Assembly (NCBI GenBank): GCA_016647705.1
Contig: CM028339.1
Location: 24,281,803-24,345,802 of the forward strand
Length of the DNA: 64,000 bases
Source: Eucommia ulmoides
Taxonomy: Eukaryota; Streptophyta; Magnoliopsida; Garryales; Eucommiaceae
Reading direction: 5' to 3'
The translations under genes were made by a program, and so were the position numbers. Numbering within the stretch: the stretch's first letter is position 1; the number at the start of each line of letters is the position of its first letter. The notes below the pieces were generated by a model. That model saw only the letters and a program-made list of their open reading frames with translations. It searched no databases and had not been told where the DNA came from. Of this stretch, positions 21,318 through 32,875 are shown one piece after another.

Positions 21318-24300
21318 ATGTCCGAGCTAAGAGTACGAAAGCTCGTCAGTTCGGACATTTCCTATGCCTTGGATGTCTCTTTGAGCGGTTTGAAGTTTGG
21401 GCCTCCCCCTTTAGACAATGTCCGAGCTGAGAGTACGACAGCTCGTCAGCTCAGACATTTCCCATGCCTTGGATTTCTTTTTGAGGGGTTTGAAGTTTGA
21501 GCCTCCCTCTTTGGACAATGTCCGAGCTGAGAGTACGACAGCTCATCAGCTCGGACATTTCCCATGCCTTGGTCTTCTTTTTAAAGGGTTTGAAGTTTGA
21601 GCCTTCCCCCTTTTGATTTTGTCCGAGCTGAGAGTACAATAGCTCGTCAACTCGGACATTTCCCATGCCATGGTCTTTCTTTTGAGGGGTTTGAAGTTTG
21701 ATCCTTCCACTTTGGACAATGTCCGAGCTAAGAGTACGGCAGCTCGTTAGCTCGGACATTTCCCATGCCTTGGTCTTCCTTTTGAGGGGTTTGAAGTTTG
21801 ATTATCCCCCTTTGGACAATGTCCGAACTGAGAGTACGACACCTCATCAGCTCGGACATTTCCCATGCCTTCGAAGTCTTTTTGAGGGGTTTGAAGTTTG
21901 AGCCTCCCCCTTTGGACAATGTCCAAGCTGAGAGTACGGCAGCTCGTCAACTTGGACAATTCCCATGCCTTGGTCTTCTTTTTAATGGGTTTGAAGTTTG
22001 ATCCTCCCCCTATGGACAATGTTCGAGCTGAGAATACGGCAGCTCGTCAGCTCGGACATTTCATATGCCTTGGTCTTCCTTTTGAGGGGTTTGAAGTTTG
22101 ACCTTCCTTCTTTGGACAATGTCTGAGCTGAGAGTACGGTAGCTCGTCAGCTCGAACATTTCCCATGTCTTGGATTTATTTTTGAGTGGTTTGAAGTTTG
22201 GGCCTTCCCTTTTGGACAATGTTCGAGCTGAGAGTACGACAGCTCGTCAGCTCGGACATTTCCCATGCCTTGGATTTCTTTTTGAGGGGTTTGAAGTTTG
22301 AGCCTTCCCCTTTGGACAATGTCCGAACTGAGAGTATGGAAACTCGTCAGCTCGGTCAATTCACATGCCTTGGTCTTCTTTTTAAAGGGTTTGAAATTTG
22401 AGCCTTCCCTCTTTTGATTTTGTCCGAGCTAAAAGTATGGCAGCTCGTCAGCTCGGACATTTCCCATGCCTTGGTCTTCCTTTTGAAGGGTTTGAAGTTT
22501 GATCCTCCTCATTTGGACAATGTCCGAGCTGAGAGTACGTCAGCTCGTTAGCTCGGACATTTCCCTTGCCTTGGTCTTCCTTTTGAGAGGTTTGAAGTTT
22601 GGTCCTCCCCCATTAGACAATGTCCGAGCTGAGAGTATGGTAGCTCGTCAGCTTGGATATTTCCCATACCTTGGACGTCTTTTTGAGGGGTTTGAAGTTT
22701 GAGCCTCCCCCATTAACAATGTCCAAGCTGAGAGTACGACAGCTCGTTAGCTCAGACAATTCCCATGTCGTGTCTTTTTTTTAAAGGGTTTGAAGTTTGA
22801 TCCTCCCCCTTTGGATAATGTCCGAGCTGAGAGTATGACAGCTCGTCAGCTCGGACATTTCCCATGCCTTGGTCTTCCTTTTGAGGGGTTTAAAGTTTCA
22901 TCCTCCCCCTTTTGATTTTGTTCGAGCTGAGAGTACGACAGCTCGTCAGCTCAGACATTTCCCATGCCTTGGACGTCTTTTGGCAGGGTGGGAAGTTTGA
23001 GCCTTTCCCCTTTTTGATTTTATTCGAGCTGGGAGTACGTAGACTTATCAGCTCAGACAATTCTTGTGCCTTTAACTTTTTTGAAGAGTGTAAAGTTTGA
23101 GCCTCCCCCTTTTGTGATTTTGTCCAAGCTGGGAGTATGTAGGCTCGTCAGCTTGGACAATTCTTCTGCCTTTAACTTTTTTGAAGGGTGAAAAATCTGA
23201 GCTTCCCCCATTTTTGATTTTATCCGAGCTGGTAGTACGTAGACTCGTCAGCTCAGACAATTCTTCTAACTTGGTCTTCATGGGAGGGTGGGAAGTTTGA
23301 GCCTTCTCCCTTTTTGATTTTGTCCGAGCTGGGAGTACATAGGCTCATCAGCTTAGACAATTCTTTTGCCTTTAATTTTTTTTGAAAGGTGGAAAATCTA
23401 AGGCCCTCCATTTTTGATTTTGTCCGAACTGGGAGTATGTAGGCTGATCAAGTCGGACAATTCTTCTAACTTGGTCTTCATGGGAGGGTGGGAAGTTTTG
23501 AGTCTTCTCCTTTTTTATTTTGTCCCAGCTGGGAGTACGTAGGCTCATCATCTCGGACAATTCTTGTGCCTTTAACTTTTTTTATGGGTGGAAAATCTTA
23601 GCCTTCTCTTTTTTTGATTTTGTTCGAGCTGGGAGTACGTAGGCTCGTCAGCTTGGACAATTCTTTTGCCTTGAACTTTTTTGAAGGGTGAAAAATCTGA
23701 GCCTCCTCCCTTTTTGATTTTGTCCGAGCTGGGAGTACATAGGCTCGTCAGCTCGGACAGTTCTTCTAACTTGGTCTTCATGAGAGGATGGGAAGTTTAA
23801 GCCTTCCCGGTTTTTAATTTTGTCCGAGCTGGAAGTACGTAGGCTCGTCAGCTCAGACAATTCTTTTGCCTTTAACTTTTTTTTGAAGGGTGGAAAATCT
23901 GAGGCCCCCTCCCCTTTTTGATTTTTTTCGAGCTGGGAGTTCGTAGGCTCGTCAGCTCGAATAATTCTTCTAACTTGGTCTTCATGGGAGGGTGGAAAAT
24001 CTAAGGCTCCCCCCTTTTGATTTTGTCCGAGCTGGGAGTACGTAGGCTCGTTAGCTCGGACAATTCTTCTAACCTGGTCTTCATGGGAGGGTAGGAAGTT
24101 TGAGCCTTCCCCCTTTTTGATTTTGTCCGAGCTGGAAATACGTAGGCTTGTCAGCTCGGACAATTCTTCTGTCTTTAACTTTTTTTTTTAAGGGTGGAAA
24201 ATCTGAGGGCCCTTCCCTTTTTTGATTTTGTTCAAGCTGGGAGTACGTAGGCTCGTCAGCTCGGACAATTCTTCCAACTTGGTCTTCATGGGAGGGTGGA

Positions 24301-24930
24301 AAGTTTGAGCCTTCCTCTTTTTTGATTTTGTCCGAGCTGGGAGTACATAGGGTTTTTAGCTCGGATAATTCTTCTGCTTTTAACTTTTTTTTTGAAGGGT
24401 GGAAACTCTGAGGTCCCTCCCTTTTTTATTTTGTCCGAGCTAGGAGTACGTAGGCTCGTCAGCTTAGACAATTTTTTTTACTTGGTCTTCATGGGAGGGT
24501 GGGAAGTTTGAGCCTTCCCCTTTTTGATTTTATTCGAGCTAGAAGTACGTAGGCTCGTCAGCTCGGACAATTTTTGTGCCTTTAACTTTTTTGAAGGGTG
24601 GAAAATCTGAGCCTCCCCCTTTTTTGATTTTGTTCGAGTTAGGAGTACGTAGGCTTGTAAGCTTGGACAATTCTTCTGCCTTGAACTTTTTTGAAGGCTG
24701 GAAAATCTGAGCCCCCTCCCTTTTTGATTTTGTCCGAGCTGGGAGTATGTAGGCTCGTCAGCTCGGACAATTCTTGTAACTTGGTCTTCATGGGAGGGTA
24801 AGAAGTTTGAGCCTTCCCCATTTTTAATTTTGTCCGAGTTGGGAGTACGTAGGCTCGTCATCTCGGACAATTCTTGTGCCTTTAACTTTTTTGAAGGGTA
24901 GAAAATGTGAGGCCCCTCCTCATTATGACT
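21318..24930. repeat. Array of about 36 tandem 100-bp units inside the retrotransposon
   Basis: The block GTCCGAGCTG recurs every 99-105 bp from about 21319 to 24831. Two subfamilies are seen: type A (to about 22980), with 'acatttcccatgccttggtc' after the dyad, and type B, with 'acaattcttct' followed by either 'aacttggtcttcatggg' (B1) or 'gcctttaacttttttgaag' (B2). Each unit has an inverted repeat GTCCGAGCTGA..TCAGCTCGGAC (11-bp arms, 15-bp spacer in type A). Because 100 is not a multiple of three, open frames across the array cycle through three different peptides and are not evidence of coding. The array lies between gag and the polypurine tract and would be part of the element's RNA. Confidence 0.93.
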
Positions 24931-24947
24931 TGTATGGGAAGCCTACA

Positions 24948-26354
24948 TCACGACCGTTGGATGGACGCCACGTGGCTGTGGCATTTTAATCGATGCATCC
25001 ACAACCGTTGGCCTGGGCACATCCCATTTTTATAAATGGGGGCCCCTGCGTTTATTTGACACTTGCAAAATTTCAAGAGCTCTTTCTTCATTCTCGGCAT
25101 TGGTACATTTTTTCTCCTTTGTCCGAACAAAATGTCGGTGTCCTCTTCATTTTTTTTGTCTTCTGGCTCGATTTCTAGCTTGAGATATGACTCCTCGGAA
25201 CGATCGTCTGCCAGTCCCCTCTCATTCAAGGTGGAGCAGTGTCATGCTCCAGGAGACACCTCGGCGACTGCCATGGTTTTTAGCTTACGCCGCGATCGCC
25301 CAAATCTTGAAAGGAAGAGCTGTTTAAGCTCATGAAAATTGGAGATGGATGCCGGGGCCAATGTTCTGAACCATGCACCTGCAGCCCCCGTGAGGGTGAG
25401 GGGAAATGCCTTGCATCTCATCGCTATCGAGGCTGTGTGCAGGTCCATTTAGGACCTGAAGATGGACAAGTGGTCCGCTGGATCGATGATCTTGTCATAG
25501 AGGATCATTTGGAGGGGTGTGTATCGTGCGGGCAGTGGTTCTTCTAGTATTTCATTGATGAAATGAGATCTTATCTCCGAAGGAAGCCCGACTGGGCCCC
25601 TAGTTCCCCAAATCTGTTGTAGGGCTGCTTCCATGTCAGCTAGGCACCTTTCGACCATTACCTCGACCCTTGGCGAGACTCGAGCTTGACTAAAAGCGGC
25701 GCGGGGTGGTGGCTGACGTGGTGGGGAATATGAGTTTATATCCTGAATGCGCCGGGGATGATGATTAGAGCACATAGTATGGCTGTGAGCTGGGGATGGA
25801 GGAGACTCGGTATGGTTGCCCCTCCTTCGTCTTGGTAAAGGAGGCGACGGAGATCCCGAGGCCTCAGGATATGCTAATTCGACCTCCCTCTGACCAGCGT
25901 TATGGGCTCGGGGCCTCGAGACGTGCCGGTCGGAATGGATGATACGTTATTCAACTCTGATCACTTGTTCTTCCCGACCAGTGACCTGGATTGCCGGAAG
26001 ACCCGTTGGAGGGGCCGGTGGCAGGCGGGCTAGGACGATTTGGAAGAAGGTTTGGAACTTGCCGAGCTGGCGTTCCAAGATATCGACGCGGGTTGCCTCA
26101 GGGGTCCCGGAAGTCTACCCAATAAATTACCCCGTGAGTAAGATTGGACCTACCTGAGTGGTGGGCTGAGTCGTCAAGCCTACCGCCTCGGATGGCGAGA
26201 TGGCGGGCTGGTGGAGATTCTCCACAGGTTGTGCAGGGGGATCTGACTTGGGAGCCTTCGACATGTTTTGCATGGATAAGGGGGGTGGATTACTACTGGG
26301 GGCAAGCGCTTGGTCGGCCTGACGAATTTCCTTTCTAGACCTTGTGATCATCAA
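24948..26354 (-). pseudogene. Degenerate gag of the gag-only gypsy-type element
   Basis: Read on minus from 26354 (MMITRSRKE), the frame is interrupted near 26127, by a TAA around 25449 (FRS-stop-MDLHTA) and again near 25242. Between them the Retrotrans_gag pattern is clear: 'PADHLSIFRS', then 'MRCKAFPLTLTGAAGAWF' and 'NFHELKQLFLSRFG', as in capsid regions of plant Tat/Athila-like gypsy elements. No zinc knuckle or pol follows; the tandem array begins directly downstream. The upstream part is rich in Pro, Ser and Arg. As this frame is broken, the copy itself cannot make full-length Gag. Confidence 0.8.
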
Positions 26355-26395
26355 GTCTTAACCTCATGGGGAGCTGACGATCAAGGGAGGCTTTT

Positions 26396-26423
26396 AGTGC
26401 ATTCTCACAAACGGCGCCAAACT
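26396..26423 (-). other. Primer-binding site region of the gag-only retrotransposon
   Basis: Reading minus out of the LTR end CATCAACA, the next bases are GTTTGGCGCCGTTTGTGAG. TGGCGCCGTT is the form of primer-binding site commonly seen in non-chromovirus gypsy elements of plants. This fixes the element's orientation. Confidence 0.7.
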
Positions 26424-27080
26424 GTTGATGTCAAAAAGTGGTGACCAGTTAATAGTATGGTCTGGAAGGATATTTAGGACACAGGACCGCAAATAGTGTG
26501 ATTAGCTGGGTGAATTCAGGGTTGATGATGACCTCCAAGCTGAGCTCCACCTTTTTCGCTTCGAGCACCTGTACAAAGACCAACCGAGATTGTGTCCGGT
26601 GAAGTCCCTCCAACGTGAGAGTAAGTATCCGGGAGAGAATGGCTAAAAGTGTGCTGGTGTTAGTAGAGAAGACGTACCATTTGGGCAGTGGATGTCATGG
26701 TGTATTTATAGGTGCCGATGCTCAATTAGTGCCGTGAAATTAGGTAACCGAGCTCGGGTTAATTAACCTAATTCGCTAAGCAGCCAATGAGTAGAAGGAT
26801 TAGTGCAATAATCGTCTGGGCTGGGCTTTTGGGCCTATCTGCAGAGGCCCATGGGCCGAAACCTCATGAAGGCCCAGAGAAGTCCTGAGTGCGGAGATGG
26901 CGAGTAGAGGGTGTTTGAGTTTGTCAGTCCGAATCAGAGTCTGTTGGCCCCGATTTCTTCACTGAGATGATCCTCAGCCCAGCATGGAGGGGATTTCAGC
27001 TCCTAGCCTGGCCGTTTTCCCATACATGAGCGGATATTGACCACGTGGTACACCTGACGAGATTCCCTTCTATCAGATGT

Positions 27081-29060
27081 AATCTTCAACTAGTATTCTT
27101 CCATATAATTTCTCAATGACCGAGTGTTATGCTTTATCGCTAGATATAATCTTACTGGTAAACACCATATTATGGGAGTCAACGTGGTAAAAATTCACTA
27201 AGGGTATGTTTGGATGGAAGGGTGAAAAAGGAAAAGGAAAAGAGAAAGGGAAATAAAAAAGAATTTTTTTTTATCCTTTGTAGAGGAAAAATAATTTTCC
27301 TTAGTATATTTGGTTGAAGGGATATAGAAGGAGGGCAAATAATATTTTATGTGTATTAAAAAAAGAAAAAAATAATATATTTTTTCCTTAATTTATTATT
27401 TTACCCTTACTACAAATAAAATGGGTATTTATTATATAAAATAAAGAGACAAAATGGTAATTTTGACTTTTTTTGTCCCTTCAACTTTTCATGTTCCCTA
27501 ACTTGTGATTTTTGTGTCTAATCAATCTCACGTGAAAATTCGAAATTAGTTGATGTAATGGTAAATATTATAATTTACTCTTCCTTTTGAGACATGCAAA
27601 AAGGAGAGAGAGTGCTTTGCTCTTTTGATGTTTTGGCTCTTTTGAAATGAGGTTGTATGGAGTTCACAAAAGTATCCATCTTCCTTTTCCTCTTCTAGAT
27701 CATATACGCAAAAAGATGTTTAAGTCTTGATAGAAAAGATGTCGCTTAAATGGGAATATTGGGAAAAAGTAGGGTTTCTAGTGTTGGTGCTCATTCACAT
27801 GGCCCTTTATTTAGATTTTTCCTCACATTCATTTAACAATTCCATTTACTTCCCCTAGGGGTTTTGCTCACGGTATAAGTCTTGGGTGGATTTGAGAACT
27901 TATATTAGTGCAGGGCTTACCACCAGTTCATGTAAATTACCGAATGAACTCAATAGTATTTCAATGAAAGGAGGAAATCTATTAATAAATATGGATTAAT
28001 TTGTCCCTATTAATGTGTTGTTACCTTCTATTTTAGACTAATCTGTATTTTTGTATATACACTCTCTAAATTTGCGGAACAGTTAACTCAACAATTTGTG
28101 CAGAAAAAGACATCTCTAAAAAATTTCATATTTCTCCCCCCTTGTCTTTGTTGATCCTGTTCAAAATAATGGTGAAAATATTAATTTTAATTAATATAAT
28201 CCAATGTTAATCAATATAATTTTCAATAAAGACTTCTAAATATTTCACAAATGTACACATATAATGAAATAATACTCATAAACAATAAAAAATCAACTCT
28301 TTGTGAAATTTGTTATTGAACGTAATTTATAGTAAATATTATAGAATGTTAAACGATTCACAACAAATATTATAGAAACTCACCCGTACATGCGACAATA
28401 AATGTTTCAGAACATAAAACATACAACAACGAATATTCTAGAATATTAATAAGCACTACAAAATTATATTCTTCAACAATAAATTAAAATATATGAAATC
28501 AGTAAATAAATAAAATTATATTTACAGTCTTTTACCGATAATAATCTCATAAATTTATACTGATTGAGGCTATTATTTAACGATATTTTGTTAAAATAAA
28601 TTTCGTCTCCGGTTAGGTGCTTACGGTTACTCACACGTTTGCTTCTCAGGATATAACGATCACAATCTTCTAATAGTAGCACTCGAAATCAAAGGATTCG
28701 GCGAACCCACCCATGTGTGCATTGCTTTACAGGAACCACAACTAAAGAAGGATTTAAATTCCGAGTCTCGAGGGACCATTCACAACGATCCAAATTTTGA
28801 CATCATCACCAATCTTACTTTTCCATTTTCCTCAAATCAATCATAATCTTTAAAATTTATTTATTTTTAAATATATATTAATTTATTATATTGATTATAA
28901 AAATATATCCTCTTATTTTCCATAAACTAATAGACTACCGACATTTGTATACATCTGGAGACCCTTGTCTTTTTCGTGGTATGCTGCCCTTAGTATAGGT
29001 TACATTTAGTCAAGATTGGCCTCTAAATATATAGCAAATAACAAGTGAGACATATTTTTA
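27081..29060. other. AT-rich intergenic sequence, possible MITE start
   Basis: At about 27198 'taagggtatgtttggatgg' resembles the ends of the element at 42613-44085 and of the intronic MITE at 54706, but I cannot find a matching right end here. No coding region, RNA gene or repeat array is visible in the rest. Confidence 0.35.
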
Positions 29061-29245
29061 TCTCCCCATTATCCGTTCGCAGTGATATATTAAAGTTCAT
29101 TTTGTGTGTGAGAGGGCATGTTGAATCTCATATTGCTTGTGTTGTCTGACCCTCGTCTATATGTAAAACATAAGACAATCCTCGTTTTACAAGACGTCTC
29201 TGAAAGCGAGTTAGGCCCACTAAATTTTCTACTATACCAATCCCC
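29061..29245 (+). mobile_element. TRIM fragment (second TRIM family)
   Basis: From 29120 the sequence 'tgttgaatctcatattgctt' through 'gcgagttaggcccac..tttctacta' matches the terminal repeat of the TRIM at 47231-47629. The bases before it ('tatccgttcgcagtg..') match that element's interior. Only the internal end and one terminal repeat are present, so it is a truncated copy. A short open frame here is incidental. Confidence 0.6.
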
Positions 29246-30420
29246 AAAAATATATAAAAAAAATGTTAGGTGGAGGGTCGATTTAGTCTACAGTTTAGAA
29301 AAGATTTTAATTTAATTGATTAATACATATATATATTTTAATAACAAGGGAGCTTGGAAGAAGCTTCAAATTAAAAGTGAAGGAATTAAGGTGGGTTGTG
29401 CATATAGAATTTTACTAAACCAGCTTTCTTCCAGCTGTGGTCACAGCGAAACGCATCCTTGAAGGTTGTGTCTGGTGCAAATCATACTCTCCACCTCACG
29501 CAAGTGGAGAATAAAAATTTTGAACTGCTCAAAAGTTAAGATGAAGAGAGTTTTGCACAAATATGTAATACTTCTTCTCCGTAAGTTTAATATATTTAAT
29601 TTTTCCAGATAGTGAAATTTTAATGCATTGTAAGGTAAATTTATTGAATACATCATACTTATATTAATTGTATTGTCCAATTAATTATCTAAGTAGTTCA
29701 AAAAAAAAAAATTCTAATTCAAAATAATTGTCAAGCTCTGAGTTTTATTTTTCCCTCCTCCATCCTCTTTGTTGATTATTAACTCGACATTTCTCTTCAT
29801 TTTTGTTATTTGGTAAGTAAAATGGGAGAGAAAAATCAATAGTTATGAAAATTACATGTATGATGTATTAAGAAAAATTCCCTAATATTTGGATGATTTG
29901 TAGAGAAAATGAACAAAATTATTAAAAAAAATTATTCTCCATTTTTTTAATAAATAAATATGACATTGGATTTGCTTGATCAAAATAATTATATTTTATC
30001 TTTTTTCTATTTTAATATAATTTTTTATTGATAAGCACAATTAAATATTTTACAGAAAGGATGTAATCAAACGACGGTTAATTAGTAAATTTATAGAAGA
30101 AAAAAACTAAATAATGAGAAAACTTATCAATTTTTCATTTAAGAAAAACAGAGAAAAAAAAATATTTATACTACTAAACAAAAAAAAGAACTCTATAAAA
30201 AACTCATAATCAATTAATAACAGCTATTAAACAACATAAAATGAGAGTTACTGCATTGTTTAAAACCTAAACTTAAAAGCAACATAAGAGCTTAAGACAT
30301 TTTTCTGCCGTCTCATATTAGGAGACAAAGAATGTCCAGATTAAACAAATATATAACATAAATATAAAATATGTCTATATTTAACCTTACATATATTTTA
30401 CCTAATTGAGAAGATAGAAC

Positions 30421-30452
<32 letters not shown>

Positions 30453-30614
30453 CTCTAATTAAATTAATAATAATTAAAATAATTTTAAAAAACTCTAATT
30501 AATAATTTATTAATTAAAAATAATTATATATAAATATAAAAACTATATTTTTGCCTATTTTGCCTCTATATTTTAAGAAACTATTTGAAGAAAATTTAAT
30601 TTAAATTAATAAAA
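29246..30614. repeat. AT-rich dispersed repeat, no gene
   Basis: The segments 29621-29740 and about 30215-30260 resemble 1795-1925 and 5010-5050, i.e. the two flanks of the TIR element at 1985-4992, so this is another, differently diverged copy of the same host repeat. A run of about 28 A is at 30429-30456. Nothing coding was recognised. Confidence 0.45.
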
Positions 30615-32875
30615 TAGAAGAATGCAATGGATGAGATGATTTTAGATTTTGTTATGGCGTATAATTTAGTTATTCTAAATATATGTTTCAGGAAGAGGGA
30701 TGAACATCTTATCACATGTAAGAGTGGTTAGAGGAATAGCTAGATAGATTTTGTCCTTACTAGAACGAATGATCGTTTAATATGTAAGGATTGTAAAGTC
30801 ATATCCAGAGAGAGTATTACTACCCAACATAGACTAATGGTAACCGATCTAAAGTTTCAAGGGTGAAAATCGAGAGTCTAAGATAAATAGGCAAACAAAG
30901 ATATGTTGGAGATATATAAGAGATGAAAAGATGGAGTTGTTTAAGGATAAAATTAGCAATAATGAGTTATGGAAGAGACATGAGGATGTGAACAAAATGT
31001 GGATTGATAAAGCGAGTCGTATTAGAGAGATATGAATAAAAGTTTTAGGAGTTTGTAAAGCAGAAGGACCACGATATAAAGAAAGTTTGTGGTGGAATGA
31101 GGAGGTCCAAAAAGTCGTTCGGGACAAGAAAATAGCTTATAAAAAATGAAAAAAATATCGAAGTAAGGAGAATTTGGAGAAGTATAAACATGCAAAAACG
31201 GAGGCGAGAAAAATAATTAAAGAATCAAAATTTAGGGCGTATGATAATTTGTATCAAAAGTTAGATACAAAAGAGGGAGATAATGATATATTTAAACTTG
31301 CTAGGCGACGTGAACGAAAGACTAGAGATATTGGAAGTGTCAGATGTATTAAAGACGCTGATGAAATGGTACTGGTGAAGGATGAGAAGATTATGGAGCG
31401 ATGAAGAAGTTATTTTTATAATTTATTTAATGAGAATAACGCCGGGGAATCTAGACTAGAGTTGCTTAATTTATCTTCAGATAAGATTTATAGGTTTCAT
31501 AGAAGAATTAGGACTTTGGAAGTTAGAATAACACTAAGTAAGATGAGAATTGGAAAAACAGTAGGGTTAGATGAAATCCCTATAGAGGTGTGAAAAAGTT
31601 TGGGAGATATTGGGATAAAGTGGTTGAGTAAACTTTTCAATAATATTTTGAGGACTAAAAGAATGTCTAACGACTGGAGGATGAGTATCTTAGTGTCCAT
31701 CTATAAAAATAAAGGGGATGTTTAAAGTTGCATGAACTATCGGGACATAAAATTTATGAGTCATACTATGAAATTTTGGAAGATAGTGATAGAATATAGA
31801 ATAAGACATAAAATGAGCATAGAAAAGAACCAATTTGGATTTATACCCAGTCGATCAACCATTGAAGCTATCTATTTACTCAGGAGATTAATAGAAAAAT
31901 ATAGAGAAAATAAGAAAAATTTACATATAGTATTTGTGGACTTAGAAAATACTTATGATCGGGTACCCAAAGAAGTTTTGTGGTGGGTGCTAGAAAAGAA
32001 ACATGTATCCAATATGTACATCGAGATAGTTAAAGATATGTATGAAGGTATAGTCATTAGTGTTCGAACAGGAGGAGGCGATACTTGTGCATTTCCTATT
32101 AATATAGGTTTACATAAAGTATCATCTTAAATCTTTATCTCTTCATTCTAGTGATGAATGAGCACACAAAATATATTTAAGATGGGGGTACCTTGGAGTA
32201 TATTGTTTGGGGATGACATAATATTAGTTGACGAAAGTAAAATAAGTTTTAATACTAAGTTAGAAAGATAGAGAGAAGTTTTAGAGTCTAAAAGTTTGAA
32301 GGTTAGCCGAAGCAAGATGGAATACATATATTGTAATTTTAGTAATGCCCGGAGAGGCGATGGTGTGATCAAAATTAGAGATAGGGAGGTGCCAAAGGTT
32401 GATCAATTTAGATATTTAGATTTAATGATTTAAAGTAATGGCTAAATCGAGGAGAATATCACGCATAGAGTCAAGGCAAGTTGATTAAAGTGGAGAAGTA
32501 CAGTTGGAGTGATTTGTGATCTAGAATCCCGTTGAAATTTAGAGGAAAATTCTACAAAACTGCTATAAGACTGGTGCTTCTGTATGGTTCAAAATGTTGG
32601 GTAGTAAAAATGAATCATATCCAGAAAATTGGGCATATGCATAGAAAACCCATAGAAGCACCAGTGAAAAAATATGATTTAATTCAAGTGTAGGAGGCTA
32701 CTAGAGGGAGATGTAGACCTAAGAAGACGTTAGATAAGATTATTAGAAATGATTTGATAACATTAAACCTGACGGATGGGATGACCTTTGATCGATCACT
32801 ATGGCGTAGATGAATTCATGTAGCTGACCTTACATAAGTGGAACAAAGACTTAGTTGTTGTTGTCGTAAATATGA
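30615..32875 (+). pseudogene. Decayed LINE of RTE type (endonuclease remnant plus reverse transcriptase)
   Basis: The reading continues through several stops and frameshifts. From 30620 an endonuclease C-terminal part is seen ('ILDFVMAYNLVILN', 'RDEHLITCKSG'). The reverse transcriptase follows: FGFIPSRST (about 31835), HIVFVDLENTYDRVPKE (about 31925-31975), and an FGDD catalytic box at 32206-32217. The tail includes the 'LYGSKCW' region (about 32580) and ends near a short TTG repeat at 32853, as in RTE-clade elements. The 5' part is missing, as usual for incompletely reverse-transcribed LINEs. At least four in-frame stops make it inactive. Confidence 0.8.

Larger units (their letters stand above)
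18679..27075 (-). mobile_element. Gag-only, non-autonomous Ty3/gypsy-type retrotransposon (TR-GAG-like) with internal satellite array
   Basis: Left LTR is 18679-18785 plus 20516-21066 (split by a nested solo LTR), right LTR is 26424-27075. Once the insert and its duplicated pentamer are removed, the left LTR is 653 bp against 652 bp on the right. Both run TGTTGATGTC to TATCA, and a perfect 5-bp duplication GATGT flanks the whole (18674-18678, 27076-27080). Sense is minus: next to the right LTR is a TTGGCGCCGTTTGTGAG primer-binding-like site, then a gag remnant, then the array, then a GGGGGGTAGT polypurine tract at the left LTR. I see no protease, RT, RNase H or integrase, so it would have depended on a related autonomous element. 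The LTRs differ at many positions, mostly transitions, indicating an old insertion. Confidence 0.88.

Noticed and set aside
21252-24870. Many overlapping open frames on both strands with repeated peptides, including a 171-codon frame at 23648-24163 on minus
   Set aside because: They are by-products of the 100-bp tandem array. The unit is not a multiple of three, so each frame cycles through three unrelated peptides; there is no start context or family match.
21318-24930. Regular repeats with spacing, superficially like a CRISPR array
   Set aside because: Units are contiguous 100-bp tandem repeats without unique spacers, in a plant retrotransposon.
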